Assembly (NCBI GenBank): GCA_027886185.1
Contig: WOAB01000563.1
Location: 1,550,001 to 1,614,000, forward strand
DNA length: 64,000 bases
From: Rheum nobile
Lineage: Eukaryota > Streptophyta > Magnoliopsida > Caryophyllales > Polygonaceae
Reading direction: 5' to 3'
In this document: positions 1-8,542 of the stretch, one piece after another
Numbering within the stretch: the stretch's first letter is position 1
Layout of the letters: the number at the start of each line of letters is the position of its first letter
Notes under the pieces: model-generated
The model's database searches: none
What the model was told of the DNA's origin: nothing
Seen by the model: only the letters and a program-made list of their open reading frames with translations
Made by a program: the position numbers and the translations under genes

Positions 1-578
1 TTTTCCTGATCGTCGGGTTTCATGAGGATTTGATTGTAGCCGCTGAAAGCATCCATGAAGGTAAGCATTTCGTTCCCTGCTGTGGCGTCGACCATGGCGT
101 CGATGTGGGGTAGTGGGAACGAGTCTTTGGGACAAGCCTTGTTGAGATCTGTGAAGTCGATGCAGACTCTCCACTTGCCGTTCTTTTTCTGGACTACGAC
201 CACGTTGGCTAGCCACTCAGGATAATGTACTTCTCTTATTTTCCCTGTTTCTAATAAGCTCTTGACTTTGTCGTCAATTATCTTGTTCCGCTCAGGGGCA
301 AACTTCCTGCGTTTTTGCTTAACAGGGGGATGAGATGGATCTACATTCAATTTATGCGTAATAATGTTTGGAGATATTCCGACCATATCCTCATGCGACC
401 ATGCGAAGCAATCGGCATTGATCCTAAGAAAATCAAGAAGTTGTTGTCTGGTCGAGTCGTCCAAGTCCGACCCGACCCTTACCGTTTGGTTTGGCTTTAA
501 AGGGTCCAGTACGATCTCGTCGAGTTTTTCCATTTCTGGTTCGATGTACCGACTGGATCCTTCGCCGCTCTGTGATTG
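1..578 (-). CDS. pol: pol, N-terminal part of reverse transcriptase (G1), truncated by window edge
   Basis: RNA-dependent DNA polymerase of the element. The minus-strand frame is open from 578 to 1 with no stop. It holds the linker and the fingers of RT: a KRRKFAPERN segment, then WLANVVVVQKKNGKWRVCID, then LNKACPKDSFPLPHID, then FMDAFSGYNQI. The Asp of FMDAFSGYNQI is the first catalytic residue (motif A); the YxDD motif would lie further left, outside the window. The frame is the same as that of the protease upstream and is separated from it only by the TAG at 579-581. Such an unbroken frame after the TAG suggests the stop is tolerated or read through. Assignment to gypsy RT is certain; activity is unknown. 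Confidence 0.93.
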
Positions 579-581
579 CTA
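573..581 (-). promoter_or_regulatory. In-frame TAG with CAR-YYA readthrough-type context (G1)
   Basis: On the minus strand the protease frame meets TAG at 581-579, followed directly by CAA TCA (578-573). TAG-CAR-YYA is the context known from tobamovirus replicase genes for programmed stop-codon readthrough. G2 keeps TAG with CAA CCA at the same place (5983-5991). The protein sequence is conserved on both sides of the stop in the two elements. That the stop is read through is inference. Confidence 0.55.
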
Positions 582-1040
582 TGTGGTCTGATGTTCGACT
601 GGGTTCTTCATGGAAGCGACGTAGCACTCTTTAGCGGTCCTTTGGTCTCCTCGGATTTCTTGTACTCCCCATTCAGTGGGAAACTTGATGACTTGATGAT
701 ACGTCGAGGGTACCGCTCTCATAGCGTGTATCCATGGCCTACCAAGAATACAATTGTAGGGAGATGGACAATCTAGGATCAAGAATTTCACATGTTGGTT
801 GATTCCTCCAGCGTATGTGGTTAGAATGATTTCACCCGTCGTATGTTTAACCTCACCGATGAACCCGACCAGTGGGGTCGACTTTTTGATTAGGTCATTT
901 TCAGCTAGACCCATTTATTTAAGAGCGTCGAGGGTCAAAAGATTGGTTGAACTCCCTCTATCGATTAGTACCCTTCGTATTAAGCAATTACCAATAGACA
1001 AAGAGATTATCAGACCATCGTGGTGACCGTCCGATCCGTC
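582..1040 (-). pseudogene. pol: Aspartic protease (G1)
   Basis: Retropepsin-type protease that would cleave the Gag-Pol polyprotein. The active-site region reads VLIDRGSSTNLL at about 975-940; Tat relatives usually have D-G-G-S here, so the Gly after the catalytic Asp is Arg in this copy. Downstream are KKSTPLVGF, TTYAGGINQHVKFLILD and the flap-side motif CILGRPWIHAM at about 740-710. A TAA at 915-917 splits the domain, directly before an in-frame ATG at 914. The ASMKNPVEHQTT end leads straight into the TAG at 579-581. The G to R change and the TAA suggest this copy is inactive. Confidence 0.85.
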
Positions 1041-2827
1041 GGAATCGAACTCGTCGAACGTGACTGTCAGAAGGTTGGAGATCTTCCTTGGCCTTAATTC
1101 TGACGCCTCGGGCTTGTTGCCCTTGCTTTCCTTTGCGTGTCGCTTAGCCGCGGAGCATGTGTTCCCACATACGTCCGATCCACCTGAAATAGTATTGACA
1201 ACTTTTGTATGGACGGGGGATGGAGGTTTGTTTTGTTTTACCTGGTCTCGTCGTTCCATGGTGGTTTTTTCCCGCTCCGAGATTACGTCGCGCAGGAGCC
1301 CCTGTGCGAGCTGTCTTGCGACTTCTTTTCGCAGGGCGATGCATTCGTCGGTCGAATGACCATGATCGCCATGGAATTCGCACCATCGGCTCATGTCTTT
1401 CTTGACGTCCAGTCGGTCGCTCTTTCGGGGCCATCTTACTTCCTTTCCATATTTGTCGAAACTCTTGATGAGCTCCGACACGGAAACGTTGAAGTTGTAA
1501 GATTGGATCCTGGGAGGCAACGCCGGAACGTCTCTCCAGTCCTGGGACCTGTCTTGGAAAGAGTTTACCTGACTCAACTCGTTTCGATTACGAGAGTAGG
1601 GATGTGGACGTCTGTCTCTATGGTTGTCGGAGAGATTTTTACGATCAGACGGATCGGGCCCATGTGAGGCTTTTCGCGACTCACGGTCCTCTTCCAATCT
1701 TACCTCGGCCATGGTCTTGGCCTCGACGTCTTCGAAGCTTTTGCATGGGTACTTGGTAATCTCGTCATAAAGGTTGTTGTCTTTGATCAGACCTTGTCTG
1801 AAGGCTTCGATGGAGGTTGTGACGTCGAAGTGGGGGATCGCCACTTTCTCCTTATTGTACCTGTTGAGATAATTCCTGAGAGGTTCGTTATACCTTTGTG
1901 TGACTCGGTAGAGGTCACTCGACTGCTTTTCGAGCCTCCGACTACTGGCAAATTGACTTTTGAAGGAGTTGACCAGATCCGCAAACGATGCAATCGTTCC
2001 CTGAGGCAAACGCATAAACCAAGTTAGTGCGGAACCTGCGAGGGTCGTGCCAAAGCTTTTGCACATGACGGCCTCACGGTTCTCCCTTGAAACAGATGCA
2101 GCCATTAACTTTTGTTTATATATAGAAATATGGTCATCTGGGTCGCTGGTGCCGTCGAATGTCGCCATGCTGGGAAGATGAAACTTCTTAGGGATCTCGA
2201 CCCTGACGAATTCTTCAATGAACGGGGATTCTTCGAATCCGCCGGTCGCTTCCCTCTCGATTGGCTGCGGGACTCCTGGAAGCCTGTTGAAGCGATCGTC
2301 GATCGTCTTCATGTGTTGGTCGAGCGTCTGCTGGAAGAGAGCCAGGACGTCTGGTGGATTGGTAACCTGTGGTTCGTTGATTCGGGCCCCTACCGACCCG
2401 ATCGGTGTGGAAAAGTGACATGGTTAGTCGAAAACGGATTGGTAATAGGAGTTTGAGATGTACCCTCTGCGTATCCGGATCGTCGCACGCTCGGGGGCGT
2501 TGGCTCGACGTTGTCCATGTCGAGGCGTGTTTGGACGTTGCTGTGGATGGGCATACTCCTAGACCCCGAATCCATTGATTGTACCTGCGACTTAAGAGAC
2601 TCATTTTCACGGGTTAGTTGTGCAATCTCGGCTTCGGATTGGGTTGACAAGGCGGCGAGAGATTCGGTTTTTTGGCGCTGCTGGGCTAGTTCCTCTTGGA
2701 GGGCGGCCATTTTTTGAGAAAGCTCTTGGAACTGGGTTGGAGTAGGGTTTTCGGTCGGGTCCCCTGGAGTTTGGGTTCCGTCTTCAAGACGTGGTTCTTC
2801 GGTGTTGGTAGATGGGTCGATAGTCAT
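1041..2827 (-). pseudogene. gag: Gag polyprotein (G1), one frameshift
   Basis: Structural capsid protein. Start ATG at 2827, 35 nt after the PBS, chosen because G2 has the same start and the N-terminus is conserved (TIDPSTNTEEP here, TINPPTNTEEP in G2). Order: Gln/Glu-rich coiled-coil segment (residues about 30-80), linker, capsid core (FDGTSDPDDHISIYKQKLM, then WFMRLPQGTI, then VNSFKSQFASSRR), basic linker, and a Tat-style zinc motif CEFHGDHGHSTDEC. A 1-bp deletion near 2414-2420 relative to G2 shifts the frame after the N-terminal 140 codons; the second frame runs without stops from there to 915. The frame then continues into the protease. Otherwise well preserved, so the copy is not ancient. 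Confidence 0.9.
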
Positions 2828-2861
2828 GGTTGGAAAATTTCGAAAGGATGATCGGCAAGTT

Positions 2862-2879
2862 GCCCCACGGTGGGCGCCA
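2862..2879 (-). other. Primer binding site of G1
   Basis: Minus-strand TGGCGCCCACCGTGGGG, three bases inside the LTR end. This TGGCGCC type is used by Tat and Athila elements and differs from the initiator-Met type used by G3, G4 and the copia elements here. It sets the LTR inner boundary at 2883. Confidence 0.85.
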
Positions 2880-2882
2880 AAT

Positions 2883-3554
2883 TGTTTTGGGGCAAAAAGA
2901 TCGGACGACCTAAATCGCCTTAGACGAGGTAACTAGTCGATCGGGTGACAGAAAACAATCCAAACCAAATAGATAATAGACAAGCAAAGAGCAAATGCAG
3001 AATAGCGAAATGATTTTATTAGATAATATATTGATCGGATTGAATCGGGATACAACTTACCGTAATAAGGCAGAGTGATCTTATTGGATTCGACCGGTAA
3101 TTCTTAGGTTGCGACCGGTGGCGAATAAGCGGGGGTGATTGCTGGAGAGCTAGACGGGCAATGAAAGTGTTGTTCTGTTTTGTTTCTGAACGAGAATGCT
3201 TGAGTGTGTAACGTGCTTGTATCTGTTTCCCTCTTATCTTCCTCTTCGTCCATATATGGTAAGTTCTTCGTGCCTCTGACCGTTATATTTCGATCCCATC
3301 CTTATCTTCAACGTCGGGGATTAATTACGGAGATTCTGTCACTAATTGTTGCTATTATGGTGTTGTGTAAATGTTGTGGCCGTTGATCAATCCTGGCATT
3401 TAATGCTTGGCGGGATCTTCGCGATCTTGTCAGAGGACGTTCGACTGGAGAAGCCTTGTCGCCTTCTCTGGGTTTCTCTTCTGTTCTTTCGATCCGTCGT
3501 GGGCCTGGGCTTGTCTTGCTCGATCCACCTTCCCATGGGACGTCAGGCCCAACA
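2883..3554 (-). repeat. 5' LTR of G1 (672 bp)
   Basis: On the minus strand it begins TGTTGGGCC and ends AAAACA; plus-strand termini are TGTTTTGGGG and GGCCCAACA. Both ends align with the G2 LTR at 7479-8286, but the two LTRs are strongly diverged and differ in length (672 and 808 bp), so they are related families and not the two ends of one recent insertion. The sequence directly to the right (3555 on) is not purine-rich on the minus strand, so there is no polypurine tract there, which argues against this being the 3' LTR of G2. Confidence 0.85.
3251..3259 (-). promoter_or_regulatory. TATA-like box in G1 LTR
   Basis: CATATATGG, lying at the same relative place as the clearer TATATATA of the G2 LTR. 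Likely pol II promoter of the element; inferred from position only. Confidence 0.45.
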
Positions 3555-3923
3555 GAGACCATGGAGATCCTGTTTCCGAAGGGGATTCCAGGCTCGGAGC
3601 TTTTCCATCTGGCCGGTGTCGGAGAGGAATCTCTGGTCGAAAGTGCTGGTAAGGACGAGGTCCATTCTGGTGACTCCGTATCGCTTGAGCCCCAGCCTTC
3701 TCCCGACTCGGTCCCTGCTGTTGGTGACGTTGCAAACCCTGACCCTTGATTGTTTTTCGTAATTTGATTTGTGACCCCACTAGTGTGTGGGTAGAATACT
3801 TTCTGTTTCGGCGACCCGTCCACCATCGCGGGTCGTAGAGTGGACGATTGGAAGTCATTTGTGTGTTGTACATTTCGTTGGATTCTTCTAGAGAAGATTG
3901 TCGTTTGACGCCTTTGATTTGTG

Positions 3924-4300
3924 TGTCGGGTTTGCCCGTGTGCTCCGTCGAGTAGGGCTTGCCGCATGTATGTCGGGTTTGCCCGTGTGCTACGTCGAGT
4001 AGGGCTTGCCGTATGTATGTCGGGTTTGCCCGTGTGCTCTGTGGAGTAGGGCTTGCCGTATGTATGTCGGGTTTGCCCATGTGCTCCGTCGAGTAGGGCT
4101 TGCCGTATGTATGCCAGGTTTGCCCGTGTGCTCCGTCGAGTAGGGCTTGCCGTATGTATGTCGGGTTTGCCCGTGTGCTCCGTCGAGTAGGGCTTGCCGT
4201 ATGTATGTCGGGTTTGCCCGTGTGCTCCGTCGAGTAGGGCTTACCGTATGTATGTCGGGTTTGCCTGTGTGCTCCATCGAGTAGGGCTTGCCGTATGTAT
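3924..4300. repeat. Tandem repeat, about 8 copies of a 47-bp unit
   Basis: Units start at 3924, 3971, 4018, 4065, 4112, 4159, 4206 and 4253, each with TGTCGGGTTTGCCCGTGTGC or a close variant, then TCCGTCGAGTAGGGCTTGCC. Copies differ by only a few bases. The array lies between integrase and the expected 3' LTR of G2, a place where Tat-lineage elements often carry minisatellites. A period of 47 is not a multiple of three, so the long minus-strand open frames here are by-products of the repeat. Confidence 0.95.
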
Positions 4301-4719
4301 GTAAAGAAAGAGGCCTTTATGTATGTGTTTGTGTTTAGTCATGACTTTATGCCGGGGAGGTAAGCAATATGTTTCTATTGCGTAAATGTAATAAGGTGTC
4401 TTAACTTTATGTATTGTGTAAGGCAGGCGGTGTGCCGACGTGCCTGTGTTGTTCATCTCCCCGTGTTCCGATCGATCGTGTAAATGTAGTGTAAGCGCTT
4501 TTTGCGGATGACTGGATCCAGTGTGTATGTCGATGTCGTTCTATACTCATGTTTTTTGCAAGAAGGATGTCCTTACTTAGTGTCAAATGCTAAATTTCAA
4601 GAAATAGAGTTGTGTATGCGACAATAAGCATTGTATGACATGTGAAGATATGTAGTTGCGCATGCGACGATAAGCAATGTATGACATATGAAGATATGTT
4701 AGTGTCTTACCTTGTTGGT
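4301..4719. other. Non-coding 3' region of G2 with a two-copy repeat
   Basis: No credible gene. Near 4612-4705 a segment of about 47 bp occurs twice in tandem (ATGCGACAATAAGCATTGTA and ATGCGACGATAAGCAATGTA start the shared part), each followed by TGACAT(G/A)TGAAGATATG. The unit length is about that of the larger array but the sequence is unrelated. Confidence 0.7.
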
Positions 4720-5943
4720 TCAGAAATGGTATGATTTCATATGTGTCGTGTTCCAACTCCTTGGGATTGGTCGTCCGTCTTTGTCTTCTAATTGGTATGC
4801 TCCTTGTCCGACTACTTCAGTGATTAAGTAGGGTCTTTCCCATTGTGGTGCGAGCTTTCCGTCGGATGGATTCTTGGTATTCTGGAAAGTTTTCCTGAGG
4901 ACCCAATCTCCGACTTTGAATGCCTTGATCCGGACGTTCTTGTTGTTACTCCTTGCGACCTGTTGTTGGGACTTGATCATCCTGATCCAAGCTCTTTCTC
5001 TGGTTTCGTCTACTGTGTCTAGGTTGTGTGCTAGTTTGGTGTCGTTCTGCTCATTTGTCTGAAGGTTGCAATGGGCGGTTGGAACCAATAACTCAGCGGG
5101 AATGACTGCCTCACTTCCGTAGATGAGAGAGAAAGGCGACTGTCCGGTTGCGTTCTTTGGAGTGGTCCTGTCGAACCAGAGAATGAATGGGAGTTTGTCT
5201 GCCCATTTGCCCTTAGCCCCTGTGAGGCGTTTCTTGAGGTTGTTGATGATGATTTTGTTGCTGGATTCGGCCTGTCCGTCGGATTGTGGATACCGAGGTG
5301 TGGAGGTGACCAACTTGATGTTCCATTGGTCGCAGAAGGCTCGAGTCTTACGACTGATGAACTCTATGTAGGCTTCAGCTTCGATCCATTTAGAGAAGTA
5401 GTCTGTCATGGCAAGGAAGAAGACTCGTTGACCCGATGCAGGTGGGAGCTTCCCGACGATGTCCATTCCCCACCTCATAAAGGGTCATGGTGCTAGAGTC
5501 GGATGGAGGAGATATGAAGGTTGGTGAGGAATGGGTGCATGCCGTTGACAGGCGTCGCACCTCTTGGTGTATTCCATGGCGTCTTTGTTCATTGTGGGCC
5601 AGTAGTACCCGTTTCGCAAGGCTTTTCCTGAGAGGCTTTGTCCGCCGGTGTGGTTTCCACACTCTCCTTCGTGTAGCGATTGTAAGATGCGTCCGACTTC
5701 CGGAGTCTTGAGGCATCGCAGGAGTATTCCTGTGATAGACCTTTTGTATAAGATGTTATCTAGGATATCGAAAGAGAGTGCTTGTACCTTGAGCCTTTTT
5801 GCTTCTGTTTTGTCGTCGGGCAGGATGCCGTCTTTTAACCACCTGACGTAGGGTAGTATGGTCGAGTCATCCAGGTCCGACCCGACCCTTACCGTTTGAT
5901 TTGGCTTTGAAGGATCTAGTACGATCTCGTCGAGTTTTTCCAT
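4720..5943 (-). pseudogene. pol: Integrase (G2), catalytic core deleted in part
   Basis: Integrase that would insert the cDNA into the genome. The frame from 5943 begins in the protease/RT linker (MEKLDEIVLDP), jumps at about 5865 to a pre-integrase segment (WLKDGILPDDKTEAKR), and so skips all of RT and RNase H. The zinc-binding HHCC domain is present (LHEGECGNHTGG ... RCDACQRHA). A TGA at about 5479-5487 sits where relatives have Trp. The core keeps GMDIVG (first Asp) and PQSDGQAESSNK (Glu), but the stretch with the second catalytic Asp is deleted between EAEAY and EFISRKTRAFC. The C-terminal part (GDWVLRKTFQN, PYLITEVVGQGAYQLEDKDG) ends at a normal stop at 4720. No chromodomain is seen. This integrase cannot be active. 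Confidence 0.92.
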
Positions 5944-6300
5944 CTCTGGTTCGACGTATCGACTAGGTCCTTCGCCGCTATGTGGTTGCTATGCGATCTT
6001 GTGCTCGACGGCGCCTTTCATGGAGGCGACGTAGCACTCCTTAGTTGTCCCTTGATCTCCCTTGATTTCTTGGACTCCCCACTTGGTAGGGAACTTGATG
6101 ATTTGATGGTATGTCGAGGGCACCGCCTTCATAGCGTGTATCCATGGCCTGCCAAGAATGCAATTATAAGGAGATGGGCAATCTAGGACTAGGAATTTTA
6201 CCTGTTGGTTGATTCCCCCGACATACGTTGTGAGAACGATTTTGCCGGTCGTATGCTTAACTTTGCCACTAAATCCGACCAGTGGAGTCGACTTTTTTTT
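5944..6300 (-). pseudogene. pol: C-terminal protease fragment and protease/RT border (G2)
   Basis: Matches the G1 protease from KKSTPLVGF to the end: TTYVGGINQQVKFLVLD, CILGRPWIHAM, then KECYVASMKGAVEHKIA. The active-site half is gone: the frame passes from the end of gag (SHHDGL) straight into this part, so D-x-G-S is absent. The segment ends at TAG 5989-5991, followed by CAACCA and by the same SGEG-SRY-EPEMEKLDEI segment as in G1. Non-functional as a protease, but valuable as a second witness for the stop-codon context. Confidence 0.85.
5983..5991 (-). promoter_or_regulatory. In-frame TAG with CAR-YYA readthrough-type context (G2)
   Basis: Minus-strand TAG (5991-5989) followed by CAA CCA. 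The same stop is at 579-581 in G1 with CAA TCA. The two elements differ at many nearby positions, yet both keep TAG, CAA and a pyrimidine-pyrimidine-A triplet. Confidence 0.5.
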
Positions 6301-6315
6301 TTGATCGGGTCATCT

Positions 6316-7422
6316 TCACTCAGACCCATCCCAGACCGTCGTGATGACTCTCCGATCCGTCGACGTCGGACTCGTCGAACGTGACCGTCGGGAGGTCGGA
6401 GACCTTGCTTGGTCTGAATTCTGGCGCTTCGGGCTTATCGCCCTTGCTTTCCTTTGCATGTCGCTTGGCCGCGGAATATGTGTTTCCACATATGTCCGAA
6501 CCACCTGATCTCGTTATAGAGGTTGCTATCTTTGACCAATCCTTGTCGGAAGGCTTCGATGGAGGTGGTGACGTCGTAATGGGGGATCGTGACTTTCTCT
6601 TTATTGTACCTGTTAAGATAATTTCGGAGATGTTCGTTATACCTTTGGGTGATTCGATAGAGGTCACTCGATTGCCTTTGAGCCTCCGACTGCTGGTAAA
6701 TTGGCTCTTGAAGGAGTTGACCAAATCCGCGAATGATGTGATCATTCCATCGCCATGGTGGGGAGATGAAACTTCTTAGGGATCCCGACCCTAGCGATTT
6801 CTTCGGCGAATGGGGATTCTTTGGATCCGCCCGACGCTTCCTTCTCGATCGGTTGTGGGACTCCAGGAATCCTTGCGATGCGATCGTCGAGCGTCTTTAT
6901 GTGTTGATTGAGCGTCTGCTTGACGCGAGCTAGGATGTCGGGAGGATTGGTAACCTATGGCTCGTCGATTCGGGCCCTTGCCGACCCGATCGGTGTGGAG
7001 AAAATGACATTGTTAGTCGAAAACGGATTAACAAATGGAGTTCGAGACGTACCCTCTGTGTGTCCGGGTCGTCGTATGCTTGGAGGTGTTGGTTCGACGC
7101 CGTCCATGTCAAGACGTGTTTGGACGCTGCTGTGGACGGGCATGCGCCTAGATCCGGAAGCAATCTATTGTACATGCGACTTAAGAGACTCATTTTCACG
7201 GGTTAGTTGAGCGATCTTGGCTTCGGACTGGGTGGATAAGGTGGCTAAGGCTTCGGTCTTTTGGCCTTGCTGGGCTAGTTCCTCTTGGAGGGCAGTCATT
7301 TTTTGAGCAAGCTCTTGGAATTGGGTTGGAGTGGAATTTTCGGTAGGAGTTGTGTTTCCTTGAGCTTGGGTGTTGTCTTCGAGACTTGGCTCTTCGGTAT
7401 TGGTAGGTGGATTGATAGTCAT
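6316..7422 (-). pseudogene. gag: Gag (G2), at least two internal deletions and frameshifts
   Basis: ATG at 7422 with the same N-terminus and Gln/Glu-rich coiled coil as G1 gag (FQELAQKMTALQEELAQQ). A stop follows VQ at about 7165. The middle region (FSTPIGSARARIDEP) is intact here where G1 lost a base. Relative to G1, one deletion joins LPTMA to TSFADLVNSFKSQF, removing the front of the capsid core (near 6750-6760), and a larger one joins the capsid segment near 6515 to SGGSDICGNT, removing the rest of the capsid and the zinc motif. The C-terminal tail SAAKRHAKESKGDKPEA is present. Three separate deletions in G2 suggest an older, decaying copy. Confidence 0.85.
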
Positions 7423-7457
7423 GGTTTGGAAGGTTTCAAGAGAGTGATCGGCAAGTT

Positions 7458-7475
7458 GCCCCATGGTGGGCGCCA
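7458..7475 (-). other. Primer binding site of G2
   Basis: Minus-strand TGGCGCCCACCATGGGG, one base different from the G1 site, three bases inside the LTR. Confidence 0.8.
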
Positions 7476-7478
7476 AAT

Positions 7479-8286
7479 TGTTTTGGGGCAAAAAGATCAG
7501 ACGACCTAAATCGCCTTAGACGGAGTAACTAGTCGATCGGGTAATAGAAATCAATCCAAACCAAGTAGACAATCGACAAATAAAGAAGAGATATAAAATA
7601 GCAAAGTAATTTTATTGATATATTGACGATTGAGTCGGATCAATGTACAACTTATCCTTGTAGGACAAAGGGTCGGATCTGGTCCGACCGGTGACTCTGG
7701 GGCTCGATCGGTGGAGACTGAGCGGGATTCCGAGGGGAATAAGCTAGAATGGGTGTATTCTTTGGTCCTACTCAGGGCAAATCGGCGGATGTGGGTGGTA
7801 ATCGTGTCTAGATGTCCCTCTTCCATGTTCCGTCGTGGTATATATATGGCAATTATCGTCTTGTGACCGTTATTCTCCTCTTGCAATCTTTCTCATTCAA
7901 TCCGGGCGAGATTCTTGTGATATGCTCTTGATTACCATCTTTATGCCTGCGTTTAAGGCTATGACCGTTTCCATTGATCGATCATTCAATGCTTGGGCGG
8001 GATTCTTGGGATATGCTCTTGATTGCTAGCATAATCTCTAACTTTAATGCTGGGAGTGATTGCTGGGATTTCTTCTTAATTACCATCATTATCTCGGTGT
8101 TTAAATGTTGTGGCCGTTGTCCCAATCAAGCATTCAATGCTCCAGCGTGATCTTCGTAGCTGGTCGGGAGGCACTCGACTGTAGGGAGTCCTACGCTTCT
8201 TCCTAGTTTCTCTTAGCTTCTGATTCCGCTTGGATCTTGGCCCAATTCATTTGATCCATTTTCATGGGATGAATCTGGGCCCAACA
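7479..8286 (-). repeat. 5' LTR of G2 (808 bp)
   Basis: Plus-strand termini TGTTTTGGGG and GGGCCCAACA. The right end is exact because copia LTR sequence resumes at 8287. A TATA box (minus-strand TATATATA at about 7839-7847) lies inside. The region around 7900-8110 contains a segment related to 'GCGGGATTCTTG(G/T)GATATGCTCTTGATT' repeated twice in diverged form (7907 and 7995), an internal duplication that may explain part of the length difference from the G1 LTR. Confidence 0.88.
7839..7847 (-). promoter_or_regulatory. TATA box in G2 LTR
   Basis: Minus-strand CATATATATA, the expected pol II promoter of the element. Position and sequence only. Confidence 0.5.
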
Positions 8287-8542
8287 GTGTGTAAGACAAA
8301 GAAAATGTGTGTTTGTTCCTAGAGTAATTTATAACCGAAGTGATAAGAAATCAAGAAGTAGACCTTGAAATCCTTTCGAAAGAAAGGTAGTGATTTGTAT
8401 CCTAGATTGCTAGTTGGCAATCGAAGGTTTCCACTATAAGGAACTTGTTCATTTATATTTGATTGTTTATTTCCGCTGCGAAGGGAACTGTAATCTGTAT
8501 TTTCAGTTCCCTTGTTCTTAATCTAACAATCATGATCCTACA
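8287..8542 (+). repeat. Copia-4: right-hand part of a SIRE-type copia LTR
   Basis: Aligns with the last 255 or so bases of the Copia-3 LTRs (44947-45201 and 54378-54632), including AAATCAAGAAGTAGAC, TTATTTCCGCTGCGAA and the terminal TGATCCTACA. The first about 856 bases are missing because G2 inserted at GTGTG. What follows at 8543 is G3 pol, not a PBS, so this is a 3' LTR end or a solo LTR. It is more diverged from Copia-3 than the two Copia-3 LTRs are from each other. Confidence 0.9.

Larger units (their letters stand above)
1..3554 (-). mobile_element. G1: Tat-like Ty3/gypsy retrotransposon, 5' part
   Basis: Read on the minus strand this is 5' LTR (2883-3554), a TGGCGCC-type primer binding site, gag, protease and the start of reverse transcriptase; RNase H, integrase and the 3' LTR lie beyond the left edge. 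The gag type and PBS place it with the Tat lineage of plant gypsy elements (family knowledge). The simplest reading is an insertion into the 3' non-coding region of G2, because G2-type internal sequence begins directly at 3555, but the second end is not in the window, so no target duplication can be checked. Damage is light: one 1-bp frameshift in gag, a TAA before the protease C-terminal part, and a TAG at the protease/RT border that may be functional. Confidence 0.9.
3555..8286 (-). mobile_element. G2: Tat-like Ty3/gypsy element, deleted copy
   Basis: Minus-strand order: 5' LTR (7479-8286), PBS, gag with several deletions, end of protease, then a jump directly into the region before integrase, integrase, and a non-coding 3' region with tandem repeats. 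Reverse transcriptase and RNase H are wholly missing. The 5' LTR abuts a copia LTR fragment at 8287; GTGTG at 8287-8291 is the likely target duplication, with its partner off the left edge. The 3' LTR is not in the window if G1 is nested in G2. It is related to G1 but not identical; protein identity is high over gag, protease and the protease/RT border. Confidence 0.88.

Noticed and set aside
3456..3749. Plus-strand open frame after the G1 LTR as a possible antisense ORF, known from some Tat elements
   Set aside because: It begins inside the LTR, is short, and no counterpart was found in G2 or elsewhere in the window.
3924..4300. Regular repeat array that might be taken for a CRISPR-like array
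   Set aside because: Units are directly adjacent with a 47-bp period and no unique spacers. The setting is a plant retrotransposon.
3308..4456. Long minus-strand open frames through the 47-bp repeats (Thr/His/Gly-rich repeats)
   Set aside because: A period of 47 is not divisible by three, so every frame is filled by the same repeat. No start context, no homology.
2883..8286. G1 LTR and G2 LTR as the two ends of one element
   Set aside because: They differ in length by 136 bp and are strongly diverged, the G1 PBS and gag directly follow the G1 LTR, and there is no polypurine tract at 3555.
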